Shown one piece after another: positions 1 through 9,541 of a stretch of 64,000 bases of DNA (position 1 is its first letter; each line of letters begins with the position of its first letter). The notes under the pieces are model-generated. The model saw only the letters and a list, made by a program, of their open reading frames with translations, was not told the origin of the DNA and searched no databases. Origin of the DNA: Bacteroidota bacterium (GTDB taxonomy: Bacteria > Bacteroidota > Bacteroidia > Flavobacteriales_D > Crocinitomicaceae); the NCBI GenBank assembly GCA_016192075.1, contig JACPUU010000004.1, positions 1 to 64,000 of the forward strand, given 5' to 3'. The translations under genes and the position numbers were made by a program.

Positions 1-924
1 CCCCAAAGCTCATCAGACACCGGTACCATATCTGTAAGGGCGAATATTCATTCGCCCCAGGACTCAACTGATAATGGTAATGTAACAATAAGGTCGAATT
101 CGCCCCAGGGCTCTATCAACGAACAACATCAATCCGCACAAATGGAATTCTTGAATCATGAACTAACACCACTGCCGCTGGCATCAATAGTCCCATTCAC
201 TGAATTTTCAGAACCTGTATTTGGTCTGAGCATAAATGCCATTGAAAAACGCAAATTAACCGGCAGGTGGGAACTGGGCTTTTCAGTAGGCACGCTGGCC
301 GGTTACCAGGCACATAACCAAAAAATGGGGCTCGATCCAAACGTGCAGATTTTTACGGCAGATAACCTCAGTCTTGAAAATTCAATTACAGGCTCAGGCG
401 TTCAATCGCTCAGTGGATATGCTGAAATTGATGCTACGATCAAAAGACCGCTAGGGCTTGAATTTTCGATTGCCAGAACGTTTGGAAAAAGAGGTTCTGT
501 TGGTTCAGGCATTGGTTTAAACTATTTCACGGGCCAGAATTTGTATCCGTTACAAATGACAATGCGCAGCAATTTTTTAAGTATTTCAATTCCGCTGGTA
601 GTTGATTTTGATTTTGTCAAACGCCGCAGGTTTGAGGTTTCACTGGGTACCGGTGTGGTTAGTGAATTCCCGTTCAGGGTCACTACCAAAACAACCTATA
701 CAACACCTTATGAAACCAGCACTGCCACAAAAGATTTCAGTGGAGGCTATATGGGTTCTGTTCTTTTCAGAACCGGATTCAGTTACCGGTTGAATGAGCA
801 TCTGAAAATCGGGTTAAATCCAAATCTCAGGTACTATTTTTATCAGTCATTAAAAAGTGAGATGCCGGTGCTTGAACGAAATTTCTGGGGTGGCGTGAGT
901 CTTGGTGCTACCTGGACATTCTGA
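1..924 (+). CDS. Outer-membrane beta-barrel protein, 3' part (5' end outside window)
   Basis: The frame is open from base 1, so the gene starts upstream; the ATG at 142 is internal. Visible part: about 45 residues of polar linker rich in Ser, Asn and Gln with repeated Ser-Pro-Gln, then about 255 residues of alternating amphipathic strands ending in aromatic Phe, the usual C-terminal signal of an outer-membrane barrel. Linker plus barrel matches the C-terminal half of the predicted trans-envelope anti-sigma protein at 48800-50494, so the missing N-terminus could hold a cytoplasmic domain and membrane helix. That is inference; a plain OmpW/OmpA-like barrel is also possible. Barrel call fairly sure, function unknown. 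Confidence 0.7.
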   Translation, partial: PQSSSDTGTISVRANIHSPQDSTDNGNVTIRSNSPQGSINEQHQSAQMEFLNHELTPLPLASIVPFTEFSEPVFGLSINAIEKRKLTGRWELGFSVGTLAGYQAHNQKMGLDPNVQIFTADNLSLENSITGSGVQSLSGYAEIDATIKRPLGLEFSIARTFGKRGSVGSGIGLNYFTGQNLYPLQMTMRSNFLSISIPLVVDFDFVKRRRFEVSLGTGVVSEFPFRVTTKTTYTTPYETSTATKDFSGGYMGSVLFRTGFSYRLNEHLKIGLNPNLRYYFYQSLKSEMPVLERNFWGGVSLGATWTF

Positions 925-992
925 TTCGTTTTTTATTTGTGAATTCGTGGCAACCATTTTAGCCGCATTTTTTTCTGCCACCAATGCACGAA

Positions 993-1025
993 TAAAAAAA
1001 CCGCCCCCAAAAATGGAGAGCGGTT
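993..1025 (-). terminator. Rho-independent terminator of the sdh operon
   Basis: On the minus strand a 10-bp stem (AACCGCTCTC paired with GGGGCGGTT-side bases, two G-U pairs) with a loop of about 7 nt is followed by a run of T. It lies 26 bases after the sdhB stop codon. Confidence 0.7.
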
Positions 1026-1050
1026 ACAAAATCAATCAGAAAAACAGCTT

Positions 1051-1812
1051 TTAGTTTTCTTTTTTCAAAGATGCTACCATGTATTCACGGTTCATGCGGG
1101 CAATGTTGTCAAGTGAAATTCCTTTCGGACATTCAACTTCACAGGCACCAGTATTGGTGCAGTTTCCAAAGCCTTCCAGGTCCATTTGGTGAACCATGTT
1201 CAGCACGCGGTCCTGCGCTTCTACTTTTCCTTGCGGTAACAAGGCCAGCTGTGAAACTTTTGCAGATACAAACAGCATAGCCGATGCATTTTTACAGGTT
1301 GCCACGCAGGCTCCGCATCCAATGCAGGTTGCAGCAGAAAATGCTTTGTCGGCGTCATTTTTATTTACCGGCAGGTTGTTGGCATCCTGTGCGGCACCGG
1401 TATTTACAGATACGTATCCGCCGGCCTGAATAATGCGGTCAAAGGCTCCTCTGTCAACAGCCAGATCTTTAATAACCGGGAAAGAATTTGCGCGGAAAGG
1501 TTCAATGTAAATAGTGTCTCCGTCTTTAAATGAACGCATGTGAAGCTGACAGGTTGTAACACCGGTCTGAGGCCCGTGAGCGCGACCGTTGATAACCAGT
1601 GAACACATGCCGCAGATACCTTCACGGCAATCGTGATCAAAAGCAACAGGCTCTTCACCTTTTTCAACAAGCTGTTCGTTTAATACATCCAGCATTTCAA
1701 GAAATGACATGTCCGGCGATACATGATCAACCGGATAGTCAACCAATTTTCCTGAATCTTTAGGGCCTTTCTGGCGCCATATTTTTAATGTTAATTTCAT
1801 TGTGTTTGACAT
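1051..1812 (-). CDS. sdhB: Succinate dehydrogenase/fumarate reductase iron-sulfur subunit
   Basis: Carries electrons from the flavin of SdhA to the membrane quinone site. All three cluster motifs are present: plant-ferredoxin-type [2Fe-2S] ligands C62, C67, C70 and C88; [4Fe-4S] motif [11 protein letters not shown] (C163, 166, 169, 173); and the [3Fe-4S] group C218, C224, C228. The 253-residue length is normal for the family. It is the last gene of the sdhC-A-B operon but is separated from sdhA by 550 bp holding an S23-family gene and inverted repeats. A terminator follows. ATG start, with a second ATG four codons later. Confidence 0.97.
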   Translation of the reverse strand: MSNTMKLTLKIWRQKGPKDSGKLVDYPVDHVSPDMSFLEMLDVLNEQLVEKGEEPVAFDHDCREGICGMCSLVINGRAHGPQTGVTTCQLHMRSFKDGDTIYIEPFRANSFPVIKDLAVDRGAFDRIIQAGGYVSVNTGAAQDANNLPVNKNDADKAFSAATCIGCGACVATCKNASAMLFVSAKVSQLALLPQGKVEAQDRVLNMVHQMDLEGFGNCTNTGACEVECPKGISLDNIARMNREYMVASLKKEN

Positions 1813-1832
1813 AGCATTTTCAATTATTCATT

Positions 1833-1866
1833 TTAGGAGTTAGCTCTTAGGATTTAGGAGTTAGTA
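1833..1866. repeat. Left arm of inverted repeat flanking the S23 gene
   Basis: 34 bases made of copies of the short word TTAGGAGTTAG. Compared with the reverse complement of 2331-2364, 25 of 34 positions match, including an 11-base perfect run at the inner end (AGGAGTTAGTA). It lies between the S23 stop and the sdhB start. Confidence 0.8.
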
Positions 1867-1898
1867 TCCATACCCTAAAGGTCGCTGCTAAATGAAAA

Positions 1899-2318
1899 TT
1901 AGTAATTTCTTTTTCGTTCCAGAGAAGCAATCAAACTTCGAAGCATTTTACTTGTTTCCTGCAAACTGCTTTTTGATTCAGATAGACTCTCTTTTGGTAA
2001 ATAATTTAAATTTTCAATTAATGTTAATTGTGTCTCAACCTCGCAAAGTGAACCAAACGAAATTTTGAGATGATGGATATAACGGCCAGTAACTGCTACT
2101 CCCCAACCTTCAGCTATATTACTCGGAACGGAAACGGCAGATCTCCTTATTTGTGAAGTAAGTCCGAATTTTTCATCTTCAGGCATTAATGATGTAATTG
2201 AATAGATGTGTTTGACTAATTCCATCCCCTTCTGCCATACCAAAAGGTCCTTATAGGAATTAATCTTCCCATAACTGATGTTTGTTTCTTCAACTATATC
2301 TAAAAACTCATCCTTCAT
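1899..2318 (-). CDS. Four-helix-bundle protein, S23/23S rRNA intervening-sequence family
   Basis: 139 residues with the family signature: an N-terminal DLLVWQKGMELV helix, a central QIRRSAVSVPSNIAEGWG segment, and two further helices around SFGSLCEVETQL and SSLQETSKMLRSL. Proteins of this family were first found in intervening sequences that interrupt 23S rRNA genes in some bacteria; they form small all-helical bundles, often pentameric, and their role is unclear. Here the gene lies between sdhA and sdhB, flanked by imperfect inverted repeats at 1833-1866 and 2331-2364, so it looks like an inserted unit and not an original operon member. Start 13 bases from the right repeat arm. Confidence 0.92.
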   Translation of the reverse strand: MKDEFLDIVEETNISYGKINSYKDLLVWQKGMELVKHIYSITSLMPEDEKFGLTSQIRRSAVSVPSNIAEGWGVAVTGRYIHHLKISFGSLCEVETQLTLIENLNYLPKESLSESKSSLQETSKMLRSLIASLERKRNY

Positions 2319-2330
2319 CCGGTCCTTTTT

Positions 2331-2364
2331 TACTAACTCCTGAGAGCTAATTCCTAACTCCTCT
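2331..2364. repeat. Right arm of inverted repeat flanking the S23 gene
   Basis: Inverted partner of 1833-1866 (25 of 34 bases match in inverted orientation). It overlaps the sdhA stop codon (2363-2365) by two bases. In the sdh transcript the two arms could pair around the S23 reading frame. Confidence 0.8.
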
Positions 2365-4366
2365 ACTTATAGCTCCGTTGAACCAATTTAATATTCTCAA
2401 AAACCAGTTCTTCCTTATGTCTCACCGGTTCATTTTCCAACCCTTTAAATTCCCACGCGGCAACATGTGCAAAATGGTTGTCATCACGCAGTGCTTCTCC
2501 TTCTTCGGTTTGGTATTCTTCACGGAAGTGACCGCCGCACGATTCATTTCTGTTAAGCGCATCGCGGCACATCAGTTCTCCCAGTTCCAGAAAGTCAGCT
2601 ACGCGTCCGGCTTTTTCAAGTTCCTGGTTGAATTCGTTGGCTGCACCGGTAACACGAACGTTGGCCCAGAAATCAGCACGAATAGCTTTAATCTCTTCAA
2701 TAGCCTGTTTCAAACCTTCTGCATTACGGGCCATTCCGCATTTATTCCACATTACTTTTCCAAGTCTTTTGTGGAAATAATCAACCGGTTTGGTTCCTTT
2801 GCTGGATAGGAATTTTTCAATGCGTTCTTTTACCTGTTTTTCGGCTTCGTCAAATTCCGGTGTGTTGGTTGGAATTTTTCCGGTGCGGATATCGTTTGCC
2901 AGGTATTCGCCAATAGTATATGGAATTACAAAGTAACCGTCAGCCAGCCCCTGCATCAATGCTGATGCTCCAAGGCGGTTAGCACCGTGATCAGAGAAGT
3001 TGGCTTCACCCAGCGCATAACAACCCGGAATGGTTGTCATCAGGTTATAATCAACCCAAAGGCCACCCATGGTGTAGTGAACTGCCGGGTAAATCATCAT
3101 CGGCGTTTCGTAAGGATTTTCACCGGTGATTTGCATGTACATGTCAAACAGGTTTCCGTATTTTTCTTTCACTACTTCACGGCCCAGGCGCGTAATAGTC
3201 ATGCTGTCGGGATTCACAATTCCTTTTTTGGTGCATTCAATTTTTCCATAGCGCTCAATGGCTGCAGCAAAATCAAGGTAAACCGCTTCACCGGTTGCAT
3301 TAACACCGTGGCCGGCATCGCATCTTTCTTTTGCAGCGCGTGACGCTACGTCACGTGGCACCAGGTTTCCGAATGACGGGTAACGGCGCTCCAGGTAATA
3401 ATCGCGGTCAGCTTCAGCTAAATCAGTTGGCTTTTTACGTTTTTCACGAATGGCCATCACATCTTCTTTTTTGGCAGGCACCCAAATACGTCCGTCATTT
3501 CGCAGTGACTCTGACATCAACGTCAGTTTAGACTGGTGATCACCTGAAACCGGAATGCAGGTAGGGTGAATTTGGGTATAACATGGATTTCCAAAATAGG
3601 CACCGCGTTTATACGCTTTCCAGGCGGCAGTAGCGTTGCTTCCCATAGCATTGGTTGACAGGAAAAAAACGTTTCCGTAACCACCGGTACACAACAAAAC
3701 GGCGTGTGCTGAATGTCTTTCAATTTCACCGTTAACCAGGTTGCGTGCTATAATACCGCGGGCTTTGCCGCCCACAATAACCATGTCAAGCATTTCATGA
3801 CGGCTGTACATTTTGACGGATCCTTTTGCGACCTCTTTCGAAATAGCAGAGTAAGCACCCAGCAACAATTGCTGGCCTGTTTGTCCGGCAGCATAAAATG
3901 TACGCTGAACCAATGTACCGCCAAATGAACGGTTGTCCAGCATTCCGCCATAATCACGTGCAAAAGGCACACCTTGTGCCACACATTGATCAATAATGTT
4001 GGCGGACACTTCAGCCAGGCGGTGAACATTTGCTTCACGTGCGCGGTAGTCGCCTCCTTTAATTGTATCGTAAAATAAACGGAAAGTTGAGTCGCCGTCA
4101 TTTTTATAATTTTTTGCGGCGTTGATTCCTCCCTGGGCGGCAATAGAGTGCGCACGGCGGGCTGAATCCTGGAAACAAAATGCTTTTACGCTGTATCCCA
4201 TTTCTGCCAGTGAGGCAGCGGCCGATGCACCTGCCAGACCTGTACCAACAACAATGATATCAATAGAGCGTTTATTTGCCGGGTTAACCAGGTTAACGTG
4301 ATCTTTATAATAGGTCCATTTATCTTTAAGATCACTCTTTGGTATTTTTGAATCTAAAACTGACAT
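2363..4366 (-). CDS. sdhA: Succinate dehydrogenase/fumarate reductase flavoprotein subunit
   Basis: Catalytic subunit oxidising succinate to fumarate in the TCA cycle, or the reverse with menaquinol. The N-terminal dinucleotide-binding fold ([17 protein letters not shown], near residues 40-56) is followed by the [14 protein letters not shown] segment whose His carries covalent FAD. The active-site region appears as HPTCIP and later [14 protein letters not shown]. The length of 667 residues fits the Bacteroidota menaquinone-type enzyme. It starts 7 bases after sdhC, so the two are co-transcribed; the stop codon touches the inverted repeat at 2331-2364. Confidence 0.97.
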   Translation of the reverse strand: MSVLDSKIPKSDLKDKWTYYKDHVNLVNPANKRSIDIIVVGTGLAGASAAASLAEMGYSVKAFCFQDSARRAHSIAAQGGINAAKNYKNDGDSTFRLFYDTIKGGDYRAREANVHRLAEVSANIIDQCVAQGVPFARDYGGMLDNRSFGGTLVQRTFYAAGQTGQQLLLGAYSAISKEVAKGSVKMYSRHEMLDMVIVGGKARGIIARNLVNGEIERHSAHAVLLCTGGYGNVFFLSTNAMGSNATAAWKAYKRGAYFGNPCYTQIHPTCIPVSGDHQSKLTLMSESLRNDGRIWVPAKKEDVMAIREKRKKPTDLAEADRDYYLERRYPSFGNLVPRDVASRAAKERCDAGHGVNATGEAVYLDFAAAIERYGKIECTKKGIVNPDSMTITRLGREVVKEKYGNLFDMYMQITGENPYETPMMIYPAVHYTMGGLWVDYNLMTTIPGCYALGEANFSDHGANRLGASALMQGLADGYFVIPYTIGEYLANDIRTGKIPTNTPEFDEAEKQVKERIEKFLSSKGTKPVDYFHKRLGKVMWNKCGMARNAEGLKQAIEEIKAIRADFWANVRVTGAANEFNQELEKAGRVADFLELGELMCRDALNRNESCGGHFREEYQTEEGEALRDDNHFAHVAAWEFKGLENEPVRHKEELVFENIKLVQRSYK

Positions 4367-4373
4367 GGTGTAA

Positions 4374-5030
4374 TTAGTTTAACAGTGAAACATAATGGAA
4401 CAAAGCAATTACAATAAATCCCAGCGGAATTGCAATAGCGTAAATGTTTCCTAATTTTTTAATGGCTGGTGTATAGCGGTTGTGGCGGAAACCAACTGAC
4501 TGGAATGAGGACTGGAAACCATGCAGCAGGTGAAGTGCCAGGAAAATAAAAGCGGTGCAATAAAGCGCAACGCGAACCGGGTTTACAAATTTATGCTGCA
4601 GTTCGCCAAAATAGCGGCCAGGATCTTCAGGTCCGAATTCCACATATTTGTAGCCAATTTCAGGGAACCAGAAATCGTAAAAGTGAAGCCCTAAAAATGC
4701 AAGTACGGTTAACCCCGTAATAATCATGTTGCGGGACATCCAGGTTGAATTGGCTGCTGCACCGTTTACGGCATATTTTACAGAGCGGGCCTTTCTGTTT
4801 TTTGCTTCCAGTACAATTCCCATAACCAGGTGAAAAATTACTGCAAACAGCAGAATTGGCTGGATAATGAACTGAATGATTGGGTTATATCCCATAAAAT
4901 GCGAAGCACTGTTAAAGGCATCTGCACTTATAACTGACAAAGAGTTAATGATAAAATGCTGGAATAAAAAAAGGAGCAGGAATAAACCCGAAAGCGCCAT
5001 CAGAATTTTCCTGGCAATGGATGTTTTCAT
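4374..5030 (-). CDS. sdhC: Succinate dehydrogenase cytochrome b subunit (single membrane anchor)
   Basis: 218 residues with about five membrane helices (near residues 10-30, 55-75, 105-120, 155-170 and 195-215) and several helix His residues able to bind two hemes, as in the fused SdhC anchors of Bacteroidota and Bacillus. No sdhD is present, as expected for this type. First gene of the operon. A promoter at 5219-5248 predicts a leader of about 185 nt with a small hairpin near 5106-5124. Confidence 0.95.
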   Translation of the reverse strand: MKTSIARKILMALSGLFLLLFLFQHFIINSLSVISADAFNSASHFMGYNPIIQFIIQPILLFAVIFHLVMGIVLEAKNRKARSVKYAVNGAAANSTWMSRNMIITGLTVLAFLGLHFYDFWFPEIGYKYVEFGPEDPGRYFGELQHKFVNPVRVALYCTAFIFLALHLLHGFQSSFQSVGFRHNRYTPAIKKLGNIYAIAIPLGFIVIALFHYVSLLN

Positions 5031-5386
5031 GTGTACTGGATTTGTTTTTTAGAAAGGTTACGCAACAATGTCAGACACGATTGACCAACACAAGCAGGGT
5101 TTGCCTGTCCGTCAGACAGACGGGCTTTGAAAGCCTTAGAAATGGTAATATTCCCGTTTTTAAACTGATTCAACCACATTGGCTGAATAATTATTTTGTT
5201 GGTTCGTGTATTCAGAGGCAAAAGTAAGGGTGATTTTAATTCAATCAACACGATCTGTGCGGAACTCGACGAAAACAGATTGTTTAGACTAATTCTAAAT
5301 AATTATTTGGTGTTAATAGTCAGATTAACAATGTTTTATGTTGCCAAGGCGGTTGAAAAAAACTGAGTTTTGAACCTTTAACGTTG
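5031..5386. other. Intergenic region between divergent sdh and suf operons
   Basis: No credible gene in this stretch. It holds the sdh promoter (5219-5248, minus), the sdhC leader with a GTCCGTC/GACGGGC hairpin near 5106-5124, and AT-rich sequence up to the suf promoter at 5387. No tRNA or riboswitch pattern recognised. Confidence 0.6.
5219..5248 (-). promoter_or_regulatory. Bacteroidetes-type promoter of the sdh operon
   Basis: Minus strand: TTG (5246-5248), 19-base spacer, then TACTTTTG (5219-5226), matching the -33/-7 consensus TTG...TAnnTTTG used by the Bacteroidetes primary sigma factor. Confidence 0.65.
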
Positions 5387-5414
5387 TTGTACTGCTTTAA
5401 AAGCCTTAATTTTG
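5387..5414 (+). promoter_or_regulatory. Bacteroidetes-type promoter of the suf operon
   Basis: TTG at 5387-5389, 17-base spacer, TAATTTTG at 5407-5414. The ATG of sufA is 44 bases further on. Confidence 0.65.
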
Positions 5415-5457
5415 CAGTAGAAAGAGATTATTTATATCAAATCTAAATTGTTTGAAC

Positions 5458-5781
5458 ATGATAAAAGTGACTGATTTTGCTAAAAAGAAAGCACTTGAGC
5501 TGATGCACGAAGAGAATAAAGATGGTTTCTTTATTCGGGTTGGTGTTGAAGGCGGAGGCTGTTCAGGGCTCATGTACCAGCTAAAATTTGATAATGAGAT
5601 AAAACCTGAAGATAAAGAATTTGAAGACAACGGAGTTAAGGTGGTGGTTGACAAAAAAAGCGTGCTCTACCTGGTTGGAACAACGCTTGATTTCAGCGGC
5701 GGCTTAAATGGAAAAGGATTTATTTTTTCAAATCCCAATGCAGCCAGAACGTGTGGATGCGGGGAAAGTTTTTCGTTGTAA
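5458..5781 (+). CDS. sufA: A-type iron-sulfur carrier (HesB/IscA/SufA family)
   Basis: 107 residues from the ATG at 5458 (a TTG six bases upstream is less likely). The three conserved cysteines of A-type carriers are present: C35 in EGGGCSGLMY, and C99 and C101 in the C-terminal CGCGE. The protein receives Fe-S clusters from the SufBCD scaffold and delivers them to target enzymes in the cytoplasm. It is the first gene of the suf operon, and is separated from sufB by a 158-bp gap that contains a REP-like repeat. Confidence 0.93.
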   Translation: MIKVTDFAKKKALELMHEENKDGFFIRVGVEGGGCSGLMYQLKFDNEIKPEDKEFEDNGVKVVVDKKSVLYLVGTTLDFSGGLNGKGFIFSNPNAARTCGCGESFSL

Positions 5782-5786
5782 AAATT

Positions 5787-5915
5787 TTGGTGGATGGATT
5801 TACCCTCCTCCCTTGAGGGAGGATTAAGGAGGGTGACCGTAAATTTAGAAGAAACAGAAGAACATACATTAGTTATACTGTCACCCCTCTCAATCTCCCC
5901 TCCAGGGGAGAGGTG
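5787..5915. repeat. REP-like intergenic palindromic repeat, copy A
   Basis: Starts TTGGTGGATG, then CCTCCCTTGAGGGAGG (5806-5822), AAGGAGGGTGACCG, about 45 bases of spacer, and TCACCCCTCT...CTCCCCTCCAGGGGAG. The GGGTGAC and GTCACCC blocks can pair across the spacer, so the whole forms a long branched hairpin. A closely similar element lies at 43498-43676. It ends at the edge of the sufB coding region. Confidence 0.8.
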
Positions 5916-5939
5916 AAAACGATCAAGACAAAGGAAGAA

Positions 5940-7379
5940 ATGGGTTACACAGAAGAAGAATTAGCAAACGACCTGAATAACAAGGAATACGAGTTTGGGT
6001 TTACTTCGAACATCGAGTCGGAAAAATTTCCTGTGGGACTCAGCGAAGAAGTGGTCCGGAAAATTTCAGCTAAAAAAAATGAACCGGATTGGTTGCTGGA
6101 ATACCGTTTAAATGCATTCAAGATTTGGCAGCAAATGACTGAACCAAAATGGGCGCATGTAACCTATCCCAAACCAAAATTTCAGGAAATTTCATACTAC
6201 GCCGCGCCTAAAAAGAAATACGAAAGCTGGGATGATGTTGATCCGGAGATGAAGGCAACCATGGACAAGCTGGGAATTTCAATGGAAGAACAAAAGAAAC
6301 TGACCGGTGTTGCAGTTGATTTTGTGATGGATTCTGTTTCAGTTGCAACTTCCTTTAAAGAAAAACTGGGTGAGTTAAATATCATTTTCTGTTCGTTCAG
6401 TGAAGCAGTTCAGCATCACCCTGAATTGGTTAAAAAGTATTTGGGATCTGTGGTACCTTCCACCGATAATTTTTATGCAGCATTAAATTCGGCTGTTTTT
6501 TCAGATGGATCATTCTGCTACATTCCAAAAGGTGTTCGCTGCCCGATGGAATTATCTACCTATTTCCGGATTAATGAGTCAGGTACCGGTCAGTTTGAGC
6601 GCACGCTGGTTGTTGCAGATGAAGGCAGTTATGTAAGTTACCTTGAAGGCTGCACCGCGCCGCAGCGTGATGAAAATCAATTGCACGCAGCCGTAGTTGA
6701 GTTGATAGCCCTTGACAATGCTGAAATAAAATATTCAACAGTTCAGAATTGGTTCCCCGGAGATAAAGAAGGTAAAGGAGGCGTTTTCAATTTTGTGACC
6801 AAAAGAGGCATGTGTAATACCAATTCCAAAATATCGTGGACGCAGGTTGAGACAGGTTCAGCGGTAACGTGGAAATACCCGTCGTGCATTTTAAAGGGAG
6901 ATAATTCAGTAGGAGAATTTTATTCAGTTGCCGTGACCAATAATTATCAGCAGGCGGATACCGGCACCAAAATGATTCACCTGGGAAAAAACACAAAAAG
7001 TACCGTTATTTCAAAGGGTATTTCTGCCGGAAAATCGCAGAACTCATACCGTGGATTGGTTCAGATTTCAAACCGGGCAGAAAATGCCAGAAACTTTACA
7101 CAGTGTGACAGTTTGCTGATGTCTGACGAATGTGGGGCACATACATTTCCATACATTGAATGCAATAACAAATCAGCCCGGCTTGAGCACGAGGCAACCA
7201 CCTCCAAAATCGGAGAAGATCAGATTTTTTATTGTCAGCAGCGCGGAATTTCAGAAGAGAAAGCCATTAGCCTGATTGTAAACGGATATTGTAAAGAGGT
7301 ATTAAATAAATTACCCATGGAGTTTGCCGTTGAAGCCCAGAAATTGCTGGCAATTTCATTGGAGAACAGTGTTGGTTAA
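5940..7379 (+). CDS. sufB: Fe-S cluster assembly scaffold SufB
   Basis: Core scaffold subunit of the SufBC2D complex, where clusters form. The sequence carries the conserved blocks [29 protein letters not shown], the [11 protein letters not shown] segment and the C-terminal [21 protein letters not shown], which holds the Glu/Cys residues needed for sulfur transfer. The first ATG at 5940 gives 479 residues and matches the usual family N-terminus (YTEEEL); a GTG at 5913 would extend it into the REP-like repeat and is less likely. The stop codon lies inside a perfect 26-bp palindrome. Confidence 0.96.
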   Translation: MGYTEEELANDLNNKEYEFGFTSNIESEKFPVGLSEEVVRKISAKKNEPDWLLEYRLNAFKIWQQMTEPKWAHVTYPKPKFQEISYYAAPKKKYESWDDVDPEMKATMDKLGISMEEQKKLTGVAVDFVMDSVSVATSFKEKLGELNIIFCSFSEAVQHHPELVKKYLGSVVPSTDNFYAALNSAVFSDGSFCYIPKGVRCPMELSTYFRINESGTGQFERTLVVADEGSYVSYLEGCTAPQRDENQLHAAVVELIALDNAEIKYSTVQNWFPGDKEGKGGVFNFVTKRGMCNTNSKISWTQVETGSAVTWKYPSCILKGDNSVGEFYSVAVTNNYQQADTGTKMIHLGKNTKSTVISKGISAGKSQNSYRGLVQISNRAENARNFTQCDSLLMSDECGAHTFPYIECNNKSARLEHEATTSKIGEDQIFYCQQRGISEEKAISLIVNGYCKEVLNKLPMEFAVEAQKLLAISLENSVG

Positions 7380-7390
7380 CCAACACTGTT
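7365..7390. repeat. Perfect 26-bp palindrome at the sufB 3' end
   Basis: AACAGTGTTGGTT followed directly by its exact reverse complement, with no loop. It covers the last sufB codons and the TAA stop (7377-7379). Confidence 0.9.
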
Positions 7391-7391
7391 A

Positions 7392-7413
7392 GCTGCGCGA
7401 TGCATCGCGCAGC
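7392..7413. repeat. Perfect 22-bp palindrome in the sufB-sufC gap
   Basis: GCTGCGCGATG followed directly by its exact reverse complement; one base after the preceding palindrome. No T-run follows, so it is not a typical terminator. Confidence 0.9.
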
Positions 7414-7522
7414 CTTGGGCTTTAGCACAAGTACAATGAAATTCCAAAGGTGTTTAGTTAAAGATAGACAAAGAACAAAAACATAACCCTGCAAATTATT
7501 GCAGGAATTGAGAAAAGAAAAA

Positions 7523-8284
7523 ATGAGCACATTATTAGAGATCAAAAACCTTCATGCTGAGGTAGAAGGAAAACAAATTCTGAAAGGGCTGAATTTAACC
7601 GTAAGGGCAGGTGAAGTACATGCCATTATGGGACCAAACGGTGCCGGAAAATCAACCCTGGCAGCTGTGCTCAGCGGTAAAGAAGGATATACTGTCACGG
7701 CTGGTACAGCCCTGTTTGACGGTGCAGATTTATTTGCGCTGGAAGCGGACGAGCGTGCCAAAGAAGGTTTGTTTCTCGCATTTCAGTATCCGGTTGAAAT
7801 TCCGGGGGTATCCAACATCAACTTTTTGCGCACCGCCATAAATGAAATTCGTGCATACCGCAAACAAGAGCCTGTTTCTGCCAAAGATTTTATGGCACTG
7901 GTCAAAGAAAAATCAAAACTGGTTGAGTTGAAAGATAACCTGGCATCCCGTTCAGTGAATGAGGGCTTTTCAGGCGGTGAAAAAAAGCGCAATGAAATTT
8001 TTCAGATGGCCATGCTTGAACCAAAACTGGCAATTCTGGACGAAACAGATTCAGGCCTGGATATTGATGCCCTGCGCATTGTTGCAAGCGGGGTTAACAA
8101 ACTGAAAAATGCGGGTAATGCCATTGTCGTTATTACGCACTATCAGCGTTTGCTTGACTACATTATTCCTGATTTTGTACATGTGCTGGCAGACGGCCGA
8201 ATAGTAAAAACAGGTGACAAAAGCCTGGCGCTGGAGCTGGAGGAAAAAGGATATGATTGGATTAATACGGCTCAAAAAGTTTAG
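7523..8284 (+). CDS. sufC: Fe-S cluster assembly ATPase SufC
   Basis: Soluble ABC-type ATPase that drives conformational change of the SufBCD scaffold. Walker A is GPNGAGKST (residues 37-45), followed by the Q-loop FQYPVEIPG, a signature [10 protein letters not shown] and Walker B with [12 protein letters not shown], all typical of SufC. ATG at 7523 gives 253 residues; the in-frame TTG at 7499 is not needed. It starts 143 bases after sufB, beyond the two palindromes, and 3 bases before sufD. Confidence 0.97.
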   Translation: MSTLLEIKNLHAEVEGKQILKGLNLTVRAGEVHAIMGPNGAGKSTLAAVLSGKEGYTVTAGTALFDGADLFALEADERAKEGLFLAFQYPVEIPGVSNINFLRTAINEIRAYRKQEPVSAKDFMALVKEKSKLVELKDNLASRSVNEGFSGGEKKRNEIFQMAMLEPKLAILDETDSGLDIDALRIVASGVNKLKNAGNAIVVITHYQRLLDYIIPDFVHVLADGRIVKTGDKSLALELEEKGYDWINTAQKV

Positions 8285-8287
8285 AAA

Positions 8288-9541
8288 ATGACTACAGCAC
8301 TTGTCTCTGAAAAACTGGCCGCTTTTATTGCCCCGTTTGAAATTCCGTCAAATGTATTTCAAAAAGAGGCGTATGATAATTTGATTCAGCTTGATTTTCC
8401 TACCACGCGTAATGAGTATTGGAAATATACGCGCGTTGGTAAAATTCAAAATTCAAAACTTAAAATTCAGAAAGAAACCAAACTCACCGCTGATGTGCTT
8501 AAACCTTTTCTGAGCGCAGCGAATTTTATTGTTTTGGAAAACGGAATCTTCAGGGCCGATTTAAGCCACATTTCGGTGGAGGGTGTTAAGGTTGATGTAA
8601 TAAAACCGGCTTTTATTTCTGATGAAACAAAGTTTAACAGTGCCAGTCAGCAGCATCTTTTTACAGCATTGAATGCGACTTATTTCAGTGAACTGATTTC
8701 TATTTCAGTCGCTGAAAAAACAGTAATGAATGAGGCTCTTCAGTTGCTTGTAGTCACGTCCGGAAATGCCGTTTTTTCAAACCCGAGAATTGTAATTGAT
8801 GTTCATAAATATGCAGATGCAAAATTTGAGGCAAGCTATGTGGCATTAAATGCTGATGGCGCGTTTAACAATGTGGTAACAGCGTTTTTTGTAGCTGAAA
8901 ATGCACACGTGGTTTACGACAAAATTCAAAACGAAAACAACCCGGGGTTTCACATTTCAACAGAAGAAGTTGCGCAGGAAAAAAACTCCCGTTTTAAAAT
9001 AAATACCATGACCCTGGATGGGGCCCTGGTGAGAAACAACATCAATATTTCAGTAAACGGAGAGAATTGTGAAACGCACATAAATGGCGCTGTTATTGCA
9101 AAAGAAACCATGCATGTAGACAATCACACCTTTGTCAATCACCGGGTACCCAATTGTTTCAGCAATGAAAATTACAAGTATGTGCTTGATGGTAAATCAA
9201 CCGGTGTTTTTAACGGCCGGGTAATTGTTCAGCAACATGCTCAAAAAATTAATGCGTATCAGAAAAATGCCAACATTCTGCTTTCTGATTTTGCACAAAT
9301 CAACTCTAAACCTGAGCTTGAAATTTATGCAGATGATGTAAAGTGCTCGCATGGGTCAACCACCGGTCAGCTGGATGATGATGCCGTCTTTTACCTGCAG
9401 GCCCGCGGCATCTCCAAAGAAAAAGCAAAAAAACTGCTGGTTGCTGCATTTATTGGTGAAATTACAGAGCAGATTTCATCAGACGAAGTTAAAAAACAGG
9501 TTAACCGGATTCTGGCCGAAAAGCACGACTGGATGTTATAG
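8288..9541 (+). CDS. sufD: Fe-S cluster assembly protein SufD
   Basis: SufB paralogue that pairs with it in the SufBC2D scaffold. The right-handed beta-helix core and the C-terminal block are visible: YADDVKCSHGSTTGQLDDDA and FYLQARGISKEKAKKLL, including the conserved Cys/His of SufD. 417 residues is normal. The N-terminal third (residues 1-150) is poorly conserved, as usual. The operon ends here: the next gene is on the opposite strand 39 bases on, and no sufS or sufE is present in the window. Confidence 0.95.
   Translation: MTTALVSEKLAAFIAPFEIPSNVFQKEAYDNLIQLDFPTTRNEYWKYTRVGKIQNSKLKIQKETKLTADVLKPFLSAANFIVLENGIFRADLSHISVEGVKVDVIKPAFISDETKFNSASQQHLFTALNATYFSELISISVAEKTVMNEALQLLVVTSGNAVFSNPRIVIDVHKYADAKFEASYVALNADGAFNNVVTAFFVAENAHVVYDKIQNENNPGFHISTEEVAQEKNSRFKINTMTLDGALVRNNINISVNGENCETHINGAVIAKETMHVDNHTFVNHRVPNCFSNENYKYVLDGKSTGVFNGRVIVQQHAQKINAYQKNANILLSDFAQINSKPELEIYADDVKCSHGSTTGQLDDDAVFYLQARGISKEKAKKLLVAAFIGEITEQISSDEVKKQVNRILAEKHDWML

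Noticed and set aside
1899-2364. S23 unit as a classical insertion sequence
   Set aside because: No transposase is encoded, no target-site duplication is evident, and the repeat arms are imperfect; it fits an intervening-sequence-like unit better.
7365-7413. Palindromes read as a transcription terminator after sufB
   Set aside because: No T-run follows either palindrome, and sufC and sufD must be expressed with sufB.
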